The notes beneath the pieces are model-generated. The model was given only the letters and a program-made list of their open reading frames with translations. It made no database searches and was not told the origin of the DNA. Position numbers and translations under genes: made by a program. From the NCBI RefSeq assembly GCF_900188435.1, contig NZ_FYFA01000002.1, positions 1-64,000 on the forward strand: DNA of 64,000 nucleotides, written 5' to 3'. Below, in pieces: positions 10,341 through 19,311 of this stretch (its first letter is position 1; every line of letters starts with the position of its first letter). The DNA comes from Marinobacter sp. es.048. Its GTDB lineage: Bacteria > Pseudomonadota > Gammaproteobacteria > Pseudomonadales > Oleiphilaceae.

Positions 10341-10426
10341 ATATGCCTCATGTAGTCATGTTTGGCTGGCGCGGTTCAGCTTCCTGACTATGTGCTTGAC
10401 CGCGCAGATAAACGAGGGAAAAGCCT

Positions 10427-11428
10427 ATGAAGACTAACTTTAATTGCCCTGTGTGCGAATCCAAAGGATGGATGTCGCTTGAGGCATATAGCATGAGGGA
10501 ACGAACGGTTCCTAAGTTTTCACGGTGGCAGAGGATAGCCGAACTCGGAAAAATTGCGGCAAGAATTCTGGTGTTTGCCCGGCCAGCAAAAAAAATCTTG
10601 GAGCGAAAGTTCCTATCGAAATACGAACTCGATCGGCAGAAAATTTTCCGCGATATTTGGGGTGGGGGTAATTTATTGACCTCAATTTTATGTGAAAAGT
10701 GTGGATTTGTCTGTTATGACCCAAGGCCGACGAGCGAGGATATATCTGCCAAATATGAATCTTTGAAGGCACGCGATCCAAATGTCGGTGGACAGAATCT
10801 TGCCGATCCCGTTATGGTCAAAATGGATCGGGATAGGTCTTTTACTGTATATGAAAAGGTAAAATCGCACACAAAGGGTAATTCGGTGCTCGACTATGGT
10901 GGCGGAAACGGAAAGATTATGAATTCCTTTATTGAGCATGGTTACGCTTGCTATATAGCTGATTATTCAGACGTGCAACTTCCCAATGTGGAAAAGGTTG
11001 CTAACGATATTGAAGGCTTAGAGCATCGATATTCAATTATTATTTTGTCGCATGTCTTGGAGCATGTTGCCGAGCCGGGGGAGCTAATTTCTAGGCTTAA
11101 GGATCATTTGGAGGATGACGGAGTGGTTTATGCTGAAATTCCGATTGACATTCTCGGGGGCATACGACTGGAAGGAGACCCAGTTACACACATCAATTTT
11201 TTTACGCGAGAAAGCCTTGCGACTTTATTCAATAGGAACGGATATCAGGTTGTAAGCGGAAATACAGAGTACGGGACCTACGGAAGACACCAGTTAGAAG
11301 TAGGCTGGCTTCTGGCACAAAAGGGTGATGAAGCGCCCTCCTACAAGCCAACATCTGCTAAAAAACTATTGTGGCCAAGCCGCTGGTACGCACTCAAGAA
11401 GTTGCTGGTTGAGGCGAGTAAATCGTAG
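10427..11428 (+). CDS. Class I SAM-dependent methyltransferase with N-terminal zinc-binding motif
   Basis: 333 residues. Cys pairs CPVC (residues 8-11) and CEKCGF (about 88-93) suggest a split zinc ribbon, as in sugar C-/O-methyltransferases of EPS clusters. The SAM site is VLDYGGGNGKIMNSFIEHGY near residue 154, an atypical GGGNG for GxGxG, then ILSHVLEHVAEPGELI. Likely methylates a sugar or nucleotide sugar for the polysaccharide. Base composition is clearly more AT-rich than its neighbours. It sits between two copies of a duplicated GT2/GT4 segment, so it may have arrived with the rearrangement. ATG 10427 follows GAGGGAAAAGCCT. Confidence 0.85.
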   Translation: MKTNFNCPVCESKGWMSLEAYSMRERTVPKFSRWQRIAELGKIAARILVFARPAKKILERKFLSKYELDRQKIFRDIWGGGNLLTSILCEKCGFVCYDPRPTSEDISAKYESLKARDPNVGGQNLADPVMVKMDRDRSFTVYEKVKSHTKGNSVLDYGGGNGKIMNSFIEHGYACYIADYSDVQLPNVEKVANDIEGLEHRYSIIILSHVLEHVAEPGELISRLKDHLEDDGVVYAEIPIDILGGIRLEGDPVTHINFFTRESLATLFNRNGYQVVSGNTEYGTYGRHQLEVGWLLAQKGDEAPSYKPTSAKKLLWPSRWYALKKLLVEASKS

Positions 11429-11514
11429 AACTTGATATCTGAATGCTTTCTTATAATGAATATCCATCATTCGATTCCTGTTTTAAGTGAATTCGAAAAA
11501 ATGGGAGATACGCG

Positions 11515-11665
11515 CAGGATAAGTTACTCGTTGCTAAGATTTCGAATGGCCAGGTCTGTTGGCGCGAGAATAAAAAGCTTTTCTGCGCTAGGGCATCTGC
11601 TAAGGTCTGAATCGCTTGGCCCGGTTTCGGTGCATTAGGTGCTTACCTGCAAGGCGAAAGTTAGC
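11515..11665 (+). pseudogene. Eroded copy of the 3' end of the GT2 gene at 7857
   Basis: This stretch aligns with 8593-8750: TTCGAATGGCCAGGTCTGTT against TATCGAATGGCGCAGGTGTG, then GGGCATCTGCTAAGGTCTGA against GGGCATTTGCTTAGATCAGG, then GGTGCTTACC in both. Indels and a premature TAG interrupt the frame. Together with the following GT4 it forms the second copy of a duplicated block. It is the only content of the 299-bp gap between the methyltransferase and the GT4. Confidence 0.75.
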
Positions 11666-11727
11666 TAGGATAGCGACCCCTCTGAAACCTTGAAGTTAAG
11701 GGAAGTAGTGAAAGGAGTTACGAGCCA

Positions 11728-12855
11728 GTGAAGATTTTGATGACCGCTTTGCAGCCGGGAGGCGGTATACGCACTTTTTTCCGCTATGTGTACAGTCAGC
11801 CTGTCTTTGAGGGCTATAGCTTTACCATTTTAGCGCCAGATCAGGGGGGGTTAGAAGCTTTCTTGTCAACATTTCTCCCGGCAGGCCGTATTGAACTGGT
11901 CTCCGCTGATCCCGGTAAAGCCGGTTTTATGAGGCAGGTACGGAAAATGGCGAGGCAACACTCGTATGACCTTGTGCACTCTCATGGCTTCTCGGCCGGC
12001 TTGCTTACCCAGCTGGCTTTGACTGGTAACACTACGCCTCACTTGATGACGGGGCATGATATGTTCACCAAACCTTTGTTTCTCGGTTTCAGGGGCCACG
12101 TAAAACGCCTGTTGATGGCGCAATTGTTTAATCGAATGGCTGCGGTTCATACCGTCACTGAGGATGCAAAGCGTAATTTTTTAGAGTTCTTCCCAAGTGT
12201 TGCCGATGAGAGAGTCCACCCGATTCTTCACGGGGTAGACGCCAAATTTTTCCAGTTCGGAACAGCTTCGGATATCAAGAAAGAAATTGGCTTGTCAACC
12301 GACGTGCCACTGATCGGTTTCTTTGGGCGGTTCATGAGCCCCAAGGGCTTCAGAGTGTTGGTCGAGGCCATGGATATTGTTCGAAGACGTCTGAAAGTAA
12401 GTCCTATGCCTCATATAGTCACCTTTGGCTGGGGTGGCTTTATTCGTGAAGATTATGCTTATCTTAAAGAATTGGGGCTAGGCGACTATTTCCACCAGAT
12501 GGCGCAAACCGATAACATGCCCGGTGCGTTGAAAGGGGTAGACCTGATCGCCATGCCTTCTCGCTGGGAGGCTTGCGGACTTCTTGCCATGGAGGCATTG
12601 GCGGCAGGGGTGCCAATCGTTGGAAGTGACTCTATCGGACTTCGTGAAGTGCTAGACGGTAGCCCAGCCAGACAGGTGCCTGTCGGTAATGCTGCGGCAC
12701 TAGCGGAGGCCTTGGTGGCAGAGATTGATGACATCGAGCGTCGACGGGAAGTCTTCCAGGCATACCAGCCAGCCGCCGTAGCGCGTTTTGGCATTGAACG
12801 TCCCGCTCGACATCTCGCAGAGCTATACGTCACGGTCGCAGCCAGTGATAAGTGA
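11728..12855 (+). CDS. Glycosyltransferase family 4 (GT-B fold), intact copy
   Basis: 375 residues from GTG 11728. N-domain MKILMTALQPGGGIRTFFRY and LVHSHGFSAGLLTQLAL; C-domain PLIGFFGRFMSPKGFRVLVE, then AMPSRWEACGLLAMEALAAG, where EACGLLAME is the E-x7-E motif, then SIGLREVLDG. Soluble, probably acting at the inner face of the cytoplasmic membrane. AAGGAG lies about 12 bases before the GTG, a long spacing; the relic copy uses ATG at the same position. The intact paralogue of the IS-split copy at 8810. Confidence 0.92.
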   Translation: MKILMTALQPGGGIRTFFRYVYSQPVFEGYSFTILAPDQGGLEAFLSTFLPAGRIELVSADPGKAGFMRQVRKMARQHSYDLVHSHGFSAGLLTQLALTGNTTPHLMTGHDMFTKPLFLGFRGHVKRLLMAQLFNRMAAVHTVTEDAKRNFLEFFPSVADERVHPILHGVDAKFFQFGTASDIKKEIGLSTDVPLIGFFGRFMSPKGFRVLVEAMDIVRRRLKVSPMPHIVTFGWGGFIREDYAYLKELGLGDYFHQMAQTDNMPGALKGVDLIAMPSRWEACGLLAMEALAAGVPIVGSDSIGLREVLDGSPARQVPVGNAAALAEALVAEIDDIERRREVFQAYQPAAVARFGIERPARHLAELYVTVAASDK

Positions 12856-13015
12856 TGTGTTCCGTCTTGCTCCGGACAATACCGGCTTAACTGTCTTGGT
12901 GATGATGCTACTCGCCGTGTCAATTCCCTTTATTGTCTTTACGATGATATCTGCCATCGAAAGTCGAATACCCGATGATTGCTGACAAAACCGCTTAACC
13001 GAGATTGTTTAATCG

Positions 13016-14539
13016 ATGTTACAACGAGTTTTAATTAATACCGGGTCTAACGTTGCTCAACTTATGGTTAGCATGGTGGCGACGTTCATCATGGCGCCAA
13101 TTTACCTGAAGATGATGGGGCACCACGACTATGGCTTGCGGGAAATGGTGCTCGCTCTGGTCGGCTATATGGGGATGCTGGACTTGGGCATGCGCCCAAC
13201 GGTGAGTCGGTTTGCGTCCATGCATAACGCGCAGAATGATCGGGAATCCTTACTAACTGTTTATGGTACCAGTCTCGTATTTATGACGCTGGTTGGTGTA
13301 ATTCTTGGATTGTTCTTCTGGCTTTGGGCGCTTTCCTTCCCTGACATACTTAACCCGGAAGGCATGGAAGGTAACACAAAGTATACATTGTTTCTGCTGC
13401 TGGTAGGCGCACAGTTGGTGTTTCTGTTTCCGGGCTTTGTTTGTGAAAGTTTTCTTGAAGGCCTGCAACGCTATTACTTCAAGAACCTGGTTAATATTTT
13501 TTCTATTGTTTTAATTTCAGTTCTGGCCTATCACTACATCACTCCGGAAAACGCTCTGGCACTCCTGGCCTTGTTGGCCGCTGTTGGTACGCTAATTAAG
13601 TTAATTATTTTTGCCGCCATACTCATGCGACCAATGGTGGGTGCAATTTATCCAAATTTGCGTCTGTTTTCGCGTGAAAAATTCAGAGAGATGCTGGCTT
13701 TTGGTTTTAAATCTTTTATTCAGGGTGCGGCCGGAAAAGTAGAAAAGATGTCTGACCGAATTGTTATCGGTACAATCATGAGTCCGGCAATGATACCTGT
13801 TTATACGATACCGGCCACACTCGTAACCTATATGGCAACAATAAGCATGACGTTGAGTCATACGTTTATGCCGCTGTTCAGCGATCTTGATGCAAGGGGC
13901 GAGCGCGAAAAAAGTAAAATTGTGTATCTTCTGGCTAGCAAGTTGCTGGTCGCGTTGGTTATACCTATGGGGGTAGGCATTTGTCTCGTAGGAGGGCCCT
14001 TCATTGCCATTTGGATGAGCGGGCAGTTTGACCCAGACTTGGTCGACGCAATTCTCATTCTATTGGTTATCTACATGGGTGTTCCAAAGCTCAACCCATT
14101 TGCCAGCCGCTATCTGACAGCTATTAACAAACACGTTATTTTTGCGAAGGTGGCACCTCCGGCAGCGCTTGTTAATCTGGGCCTAAGCATCTGGTTGGTT
14201 CTGGAGTATGGCGTTATCGGTGCGGCGTTGGGTTCGGTGTTGCCGGTATTTGTGGTAATGCCAATATTCCTCAAGGTTGTTGCTGATAATTTAGGAATCA
14301 CCATGCTTCAGTACGTGAAGCATGCCATTCTGCCGGCCATTATTCCGGTGATGGTTATGGGCGGTGGCTTGGCCTGGTGGCGGGTAGAGTACGGGTTGGC
14401 TGGCTACCTCGATATTGTCGCCGCCGTTGTGGCATCTGGAGTTGTGTATGGCGTATTGTACTGGTTTATTTCCATCGGTAAGGACGAACGTGACGTACTA
14501 ATGAGGCTGATGCCTGCGCGTTTCAGACAGGGTGTATGA
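13016..14539 (+). CDS. Polysaccharide flippase, Wzx/MVF type
   Basis: 507 residues with about 12-14 hydrophobic helices spread evenly. N-terminus LINTGSNVAQLMVSMVATFI followed by YLKMMGHHDYGLREMVLALV, and the central KMSDRIVIGTIMSPAMIPVY, are typical of the oligosaccharide flippase family (MOP superfamily). It would move lipid-linked repeat units to the periplasmic face. The 160 bp before it hold no recognisable gene; a short hydrophobic frame (about 12902-12985) may be chance. Only a weak ribosome site precedes ATG 13016. Confidence 0.9.
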   Translation: MLQRVLINTGSNVAQLMVSMVATFIMAPIYLKMMGHHDYGLREMVLALVGYMGMLDLGMRPTVSRFASMHNAQNDRESLLTVYGTSLVFMTLVGVILGLFFWLWALSFPDILNPEGMEGNTKYTLFLLLVGAQLVFLFPGFVCESFLEGLQRYYFKNLVNIFSIVLISVLAYHYITPENALALLALLAAVGTLIKLIIFAAILMRPMVGAIYPNLRLFSREKFREMLAFGFKSFIQGAAGKVEKMSDRIVIGTIMSPAMIPVYTIPATLVTYMATISMTLSHTFMPLFSDLDARGEREKSKIVYLLASKLLVALVIPMGVGICLVGGPFIAIWMSGQFDPDLVDAILILLVIYMGVPKLNPFASRYLTAINKHVIFAKVAPPAALVNLGLSIWLVLEYGVIGAALGSVLPVFVVMPIFLKVVADNLGITMLQYVKHAILPAIIPVMVMGGGLAWWRVEYGLAGYLDIVAAVVASGVVYGVLYWFISIGKDERDVLMRLMPARFRQGV

Positions 14540-14555
14540 AAAGGGAGTTTTCTGA

Positions 14556-16523
14556 ATGTGCGGTTTCGCAGGATTTTCCGGCCCCGATTTGCCTGGTACC
14601 AGAGACCAGTGTGAAACGGTACTGAATAGCATGGGGCATGCTATTTTGCACCGGGGGCCAGATGCGGGCGGTGTCTGGTTTGACGGACAGTTGCGTTTGG
14701 GGCTGAGCCACCGACGCCTTTCTATTATCGACCTGTCTGAACTTGGTGCCCAGCCGATGGCATCTGAATCTGGCCGTTACGTGATCTCCTTTAACGGTGA
14801 GATCTATAATTTCCGCAGCCTCAGAACGGAACTGGAGAGTGTCGGCGCCCGGTTCCGCGGCCATTCCGATACGGAAGTCATGCTTGCCGCCTTCGAGGCG
14901 TGGGGTGTGGAGCGGGCATTGGGTCGCTTTAACGGGATGTTTGCCTTTGCCTTGGCAGACAGACACCAGCGCAAGCTTTATCTCGCCCGGGACCGGATGG
15001 GAGAGAAGCCACTGTATTATGGCTGGCAGGGGCGTTCCCTTCTGTTTGGTTCAGAACTCAAGGCCCTTGCGTGCCATCCCTCCTGGAAAGGGGAAGTTAA
15101 TCGTGGTGCATTGCCGTTGTTGTTGCGTCACAACCTCATTCCAGCGCCCCATTCCATCTATTCCGGTATCTATAAACTGCTCCCCGCGTCATTCATTAGT
15201 CTGGACTTGGATCAGCTAGTGCCCGGGGAGCTGCCTGAACCCTCTCGCTATTGGCGCCTCGAAGAGCAGTTTGATAATGGCCGGGACTGGACTTTGGAGG
15301 GTGCCTCTTCCCATCTCGAAACGTTGCTTGAGGACGTGGTTGATGATCAGATGGTTTCAGACGTCCCTTTGGGAGCGTTTCTGTCCGGTGGTGTGGATTC
15401 CTCTACTATCGTGGCGCTGATGCAAAAACAGGCCAGTCAGCCGGTTAGAACGTTCAGCATTGGTTTCAATGAAGAGGGGTTTAATGAAGCTGTACACGCG
15501 GCGGCGGTGGCAAACCACCTGGGCACGGACCATACTGAGCTATATGTTACAGAGCAGAATGCAAGGGATCTGGTACCGCGTTTGCCGCAGATCTACGATG
15601 AACCGTTCGCGGATTCTTCTCAGCTGCCCACTTATCTTGTCAGTGAAATGACCCGCAAACACGTGACTGTGGCGCTGTCCGGTGATGGTGGTGATGAATT
15701 GTTCTGCGGGTACACTCGTTACCCAAGCATGCTTCGTGGTTGGGAGCGGCGCGGTTCCCTTGGCTCCCGCTTGAAAGAACTCTCCGGTCGGCTGCCGCCT
15801 GGCATGACCGCACTGGCCATCCGTGCTCTGGTGCCATCCCAGAAAGGGCGTAGTGCGGAAGCAATTCGGTTCCGTCTCGCGCGAGCCAGAGCTATTACGT
15901 CTGCCAGGACCTTGTCTGAGTTTTACCGGCAATCTGTGTCTTTCTGGCCCGATCCTGCCATGGCATTAGTGGAGTCAGGTGAGGGCAGTTATGGGCTGAT
16001 GGGCACGCTTCCGGCCCAGGTGCCGGACAATGATCTGAAAACCCTGATGTGGCGGGACCTGAACTGGTACCTGCCAGACGATATACTGACCAAGGTGGAT
16101 CGTGCCGCCATGGCCTGCAGCCTGGAAACTCGTATTCCAATGCTGGACCATCGAGTAGTGTCGTTTGCCATGGGACTGCCTGCATCTCTTAATATGAACG
16201 GGAAAGTCGGTAAGCAGGTGCTTCGGTCAGTACTTTTCCGCCATGTGCCGCGGAAACTGATTGATCGGCCGAAACAGGGTTTTGCCGTTCCGGTGGCAGC
16301 TTGGCTCAGGGGGGCTTTGCGGGAGTGGGCGGAAGAGTTGCTGGAACCGGCCAGACTGCGTGAACAGGGGTATTGGAAGGCAGACATGGTTCGGCAGGTG
16401 TGGCATGAACATCTTTCAGGCCGGGAAGACTATAGTTTTGAGTTGTGGGGTATTTTGATGTTTCAGGCATGGCTCGCGAACATGGGCAGTGCGGACCTTT
16501 TGTCATCGAACAGGTCCGCGTGA
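14556..16523 (+). CDS. Asparagine synthase-type glutamine amidotransferase (AsnB family)
   Basis: 655 residues. Begins MCGFAGFSG, with Cys2 as the class II glutaminase nucleophile; LGLSHRRLSIIDLS and SFNGEIYNFRSL complete the Ntn site. The synthetase half has the PP-loop FLSGGVDSST near residue 276 and ALSGDGGDELFCGYTRYP. Family reaction: ATP-dependent transfer of glutamine ammonia to a carboxylate. In EPS and exosortase A loci this family is thought to amidate sugar acids or carry out similar chemistry rather than make free asparagine. GGGAG 12 bases before the ATG. It heads a tight run: the next ATG follows the stop directly. Confidence 0.93.
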   Translation: MCGFAGFSGPDLPGTRDQCETVLNSMGHAILHRGPDAGGVWFDGQLRLGLSHRRLSIIDLSELGAQPMASESGRYVISFNGEIYNFRSLRTELESVGARFRGHSDTEVMLAAFEAWGVERALGRFNGMFAFALADRHQRKLYLARDRMGEKPLYYGWQGRSLLFGSELKALACHPSWKGEVNRGALPLLLRHNLIPAPHSIYSGIYKLLPASFISLDLDQLVPGELPEPSRYWRLEEQFDNGRDWTLEGASSHLETLLEDVVDDQMVSDVPLGAFLSGGVDSSTIVALMQKQASQPVRTFSIGFNEEGFNEAVHAAAVANHLGTDHTELYVTEQNARDLVPRLPQIYDEPFADSSQLPTYLVSEMTRKHVTVALSGDGGDELFCGYTRYPSMLRGWERRGSLGSRLKELSGRLPPGMTALAIRALVPSQKGRSAEAIRFRLARARAITSARTLSEFYRQSVSFWPDPAMALVESGEGSYGLMGTLPAQVPDNDLKTLMWRDLNWYLPDDILTKVDRAAMACSLETRIPMLDHRVVSFAMGLPASLNMNGKVGKQVLRSVLFRHVPRKLIDRPKQGFAVPVAAWLRGALREWAEELLEPARLREQGYWKADMVRQVWHEHLSGREDYSFELWGILMFQAWLANMGSADLLSSNRSA

Positions 16524-17714
16524 ATGTCTGAATTTCCGTGCGTGATCATTACCGGAGCAGATACCCCTACAGGCCTTATGACCGCGCGCGCGCTGAAAGG
16601 CTTGCCGGTCACGGTCAATGGCATTTTTCAGGAGAGAGGCGCACCCTCGATTAAATCGATGCATTGGGATCGATTGGTTTATTTACCAGGAAGCCCGGAA
16701 GAACAGCTTGATGCACTGATAAAAAAAGCAGAAGCGGCCGAATTTCCAGGCCGTCCTATATTACTTTTTTCCCAGGATAGCCATGTAATCTCCGCTTGGG
16801 CGCGGCTTGAGGAGCTGGATCGATATTTTATTGTGCCGATTCCGCCCCAAAAGGAGGGCGAAATAATGATGGATAAAACACGGTTCCATCAATGGGCGCT
16901 TGAGAATGGGGTCGATGTGCCTCGATCTGAAATCGTGGCAAGCCTTGATGGTCTGATTGATTTGGCGGCAGATTTAAGTTTCCCCTGCATACTGAAACCT
17001 CTCGTGCGCACCTCAGCCTGGGATAGCGCGCATAAGAATAAGAAGTTTTTCTTGTTGAATTCAGAGAAAGAGTTGCAAGAATTTGTTCGCTCCGCCGACC
17101 CATTTCGTCTCTCCAACCGTTTCATTCTTCAGGAATGGGTTCCCGGGGGTGACTCTGAGGTGTTTTTCGTGCTTTTCGCTTTTGATGAAAACGGGGTGAT
17201 GTTAGCCGAATATGCTGGTCAGAAGCTATGGCAATGGCCGCCATTGGGTGGGTCAACAGCAGTTTGTCGATTGATCGAAGCACCTCAGTTGATTTCGCAT
17301 GCAAGATCAATTGCAATCAGGTTGAAAATGACGGGCCTCGGCTCTATCGAGTTCAAGCGGGATCCAAGAACCGGAAAGTTTCTGGTTACTGAGCCAACAG
17401 TGGGTCGAAACGACTATCAGTCAGGGGTGGCTTTGAATTATGAAAATAATCCTACCGCAGCTCTGGTAAAAACATACCTGGGACTCGACGGAGGGAGCGG
17501 ATTTGCCAAAAAGACCAAAGCTAATTGCGTTTGGGTGGATGAGTTGTCAGCCTACCGGTACGCCAAGTCGATAGGGCCGCTCAAGGCTAGTGTTCGGTTA
17601 ATCAGAGCGCTTGGTTTTATTCGCCATTTTCAGTTTTTGTATTTTGATCGGCGGGACACAAAACCGTTTCGAGCGCATCTAAAAAAAGCGCTTTCAAAGA
17701 AGCATCCAGTATGA
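16524..17714 (+). CDS. ATP-grasp ligase, carbamoyl-phosphate-synthase-like
   Basis: 396 residues. N-terminal Rossmann-like pre-ATP-grasp VIITGADTPTGLMTARALKG; ATP-grasp core from about residue 115: MDKTRFHQWALENGVDVP, FPCILKPLVRTSAWDS (Lys for ATP), FILQEWVPGGDSEV, and metal ligands in GLGSIEFKRDP (near 270) and VTEPTVGRNDYQSG. Such enzymes join a carboxylate to an amine through an acyl phosphate. Immediately after asnB and overlapping the GNAT gene by ATGA, so the three are probably one functional unit decorating the polysaccharide. Substrates unknown. Confidence 0.87.
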   Translation: MSEFPCVIITGADTPTGLMTARALKGLPVTVNGIFQERGAPSIKSMHWDRLVYLPGSPEEQLDALIKKAEAAEFPGRPILLFSQDSHVISAWARLEELDRYFIVPIPPQKEGEIMMDKTRFHQWALENGVDVPRSEIVASLDGLIDLAADLSFPCILKPLVRTSAWDSAHKNKKFFLLNSEKELQEFVRSADPFRLSNRFILQEWVPGGDSEVFFVLFAFDENGVMLAEYAGQKLWQWPPLGGSTAVCRLIEAPQLISHARSIAIRLKMTGLGSIEFKRDPRTGKFLVTEPTVGRNDYQSGVALNYENNPTAALVKTYLGLDGGSGFAKKTKANCVWVDELSAYRYAKSIGPLKASVRLIRALGFIRHFQFLYFDRRDTKPFRAHLKKALSKKHPV

Positions 17715-18382
17715 GAGCGGTTAGAAGCTTTTTGCGGCGGGCATTTCGTTTTGATCTGGATGCCTACTTCCTGTTTTCTGATTCACTGGAAAGCGGGCTG
17801 TTGGCGGAATATGCGAACGTTTACCCCAAAAATTTGACAGTTGAATATTATATCGTTGAAAAGCCCTCAGAAGATGCATTGTTAATCAAGCTCTGCAAAG
17901 AGGGGGGGTATTTGGGATCAACAGACCAGCTGGTAAGGAAAAACCTGGCACTTACTTCCGGCCGGGTAGACAGGTGTATCGTTGCGAAGCATGAAAACCA
18001 GTATGTGGCAATGAGCTGGGTAGCTTTGGGTCAGCGTGTTGAATGGCCACCATTTGCGCAAGTTCCCCTCACTCAAAAGAGCGCGGGCCTCCTGCACCTC
18101 AGCTACGTAAAACCGGAATATCGTGGACATTGTTTGCAAAGATTTCTCGATTTGCAGCGTAAAAAGCTGCTGGCGGAGCATGGGTTTGAACAGTCGGTGA
18201 GTTTTGTCGGGGTCAATAACCTTAGTTCGGTGAGAAACTCTATGGCATGCAATGAGAGTTTCAAATTGATATATCACCTCTCCTTTGAAGTTCCAGGTTT
18301 GAAGAAAATCAATTTCTTTCCGAAATGGAATCAGGAGAACTGGAAATCGTGCAGGGCGCATGCAAATAGATGGATTCCGTGA
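17711..18382 (+). CDS. GNAT-fold acyltransferase-like protein
   Basis: 223 residues. The segment LLHLSYVKPEYRGHCLQRFL near residue 135 resembles the acetyl-CoA-binding motif A of GNAT enzymes, followed by SVSFVGVNNLSSVRNSMACN in the place of motif B (Asn-x-x-Ser-x-x-x-Asn). The first 60 residues match nothing I know. Together with the upstream ATP-grasp gene (ATGA overlap) it may acylate an amino sugar or amino-acid substituent. Assignment rests on these motifs only. Confidence 0.65.
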   Translation: MRAVRSFLRRAFRFDLDAYFLFSDSLESGLLAEYANVYPKNLTVEYYIVEKPSEDALLIKLCKEGGYLGSTDQLVRKNLALTSGRVDRCIVAKHENQYVAMSWVALGQRVEWPPFAQVPLTQKSAGLLHLSYVKPEYRGHCLQRFLDLQRKKLLAEHGFEQSVSFVGVNNLSSVRNSMACNESFKLIYHLSFEVPGLKKINFFPKWNQENWKSCRAHANRWIP

Positions 18383-18419
18383 CCACAAAAGCAAATAAAC
18401 TGTAAGCGGGTGAAGAGCA

Positions 18420-19310
18420 ATGCTAAAGGACGAGCCACTGATCAGTATTATTACGCCGACCTATAACCGTGCGGACTTTGTCGCGCAGGCTGTGCAAAGC
18501 GTTCTAGATCAGACCTATCAAAACTTCGAGCATCTCATTGTGGACGATGGCTCTACCGACAATACCCGGGAAGTACTGGACCCGTTTCTTGCTGATCCAC
18601 GCTTGCGATACTTTTACCAAGAAAATCAAGGCCAGAGCGTGGCGCGAAACCTCGCGCTTGAGCACGCCCGCGGCGAGTTCATATGTTTTCTTGATTCGGA
18701 TAATGTGTGGCTGCCAATTAATCTCGAATCACAGCTAGAAGCATTTCAAGAGACACCAGACGTTGATATTGTCTATGGGGACGGCATAACTATCGACAAA
18801 CAGGGCAACGAACTCGGCCGGAAAAATATAAAGAGACACTCGGGGTGTATCGCCTTCCAGATGCTTAAAGATAATTGCGTTGGTATGAATATGACGATGG
18901 CTCGACGTAAATGCTTTGAGGAAATGGGGGGCATGAGCGGAAAGCGTAGAGTGGCGGATGACTATGACCTTTGGCTGAAGTTTTCATCCCGTTATCGTTT
19001 CCGATATGTACCCCGTTATCTGGCCTATTATCGGGTGATGGATGATCAGATTTCCTCAGACAAGGAGGCCCGTTTCGAAACTAACGAGTCAATCATTCGG
19101 GATTTTCGAGAGAATTACCCCAAGGTTTTAACTGAAGCGCAATTTGATGAAGCGTTCGCGTTTTTTTACTCACGCAAGGCGCGCTACCTGGCACGGTCGG
19201 GGCATAAGTGGCTTGCCATTCGAAACGTTGCGACGGCTTTAAAATATCGGCCTTTTGTGATGGTGCCATGGCGCAGCCTCGCTGCAATTTTGCTCAAGGG
19301 CGGGCGGTAA
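18420..19310 (+). CDS. Glycosyltransferase family 2 (GT-A fold), paralogue of the gene at 22858
   Basis: 296 residues. ISIITPTYNRADFVAQAVQS, HLIVDDGSTDNTREVL, RYFYQENQGQSVARNLALEH and the metal site FICFLDSDNVWLP (DxD kept, next residue Asn where most have Asp). C-half VADDYDLWLKFSSRYRF and YYRVMDDQISSDKEARF. Very similar along its whole length to the product at 22858, so one arose by duplication. AAGAGC before ATG 18420. The next gene starts one base after its stop. Confidence 0.92.
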   Translation: MLKDEPLISIITPTYNRADFVAQAVQSVLDQTYQNFEHLIVDDGSTDNTREVLDPFLADPRLRYFYQENQGQSVARNLALEHARGEFICFLDSDNVWLPINLESQLEAFQETPDVDIVYGDGITIDKQGNELGRKNIKRHSGCIAFQMLKDNCVGMNMTMARRKCFEEMGGMSGKRRVADDYDLWLKFSSRYRFRYVPRYLAYYRVMDDQISSDKEARFETNESIIRDFRENYPKVLTEAQFDEAFAFFYSRKARYLARSGHKWLAIRNVATALKYRPFVMVPWRSLAAILLKGGR

Positions 19311-19311
19311 A

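Larger units (their letters stand above)
9057..10341 (+). mobile_element. IS3-family insertion sequence, apparently complete
   Basis: Imperfect terminal inverted repeats of about 45 bp start TGACCCTACCCCAGAATTTA at 9057 and, on the minus strand from 10341, TGACCCTGACCCCGAATTAG. It is flanked by a 3-bp direct repeat TAT (9054-9056 and 10342-10344); comparison with the uninterrupted sequence at 12403-12412 confirms the insertion point. It encodes overlapping orfA and orfB joined by an A6G slippery run. The right end is extended by a second copy of its last 49 bp. The short target duplication and intact frames suggest it is younger than the relics at 436-2322. Confidence 0.92.

Noticed and set aside
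12902..12985. Short hydrophobic frame before the flippase
   Set aside because: Could be a small membrane peptide, but it has no ribosome site and no known match; the length is within chance.
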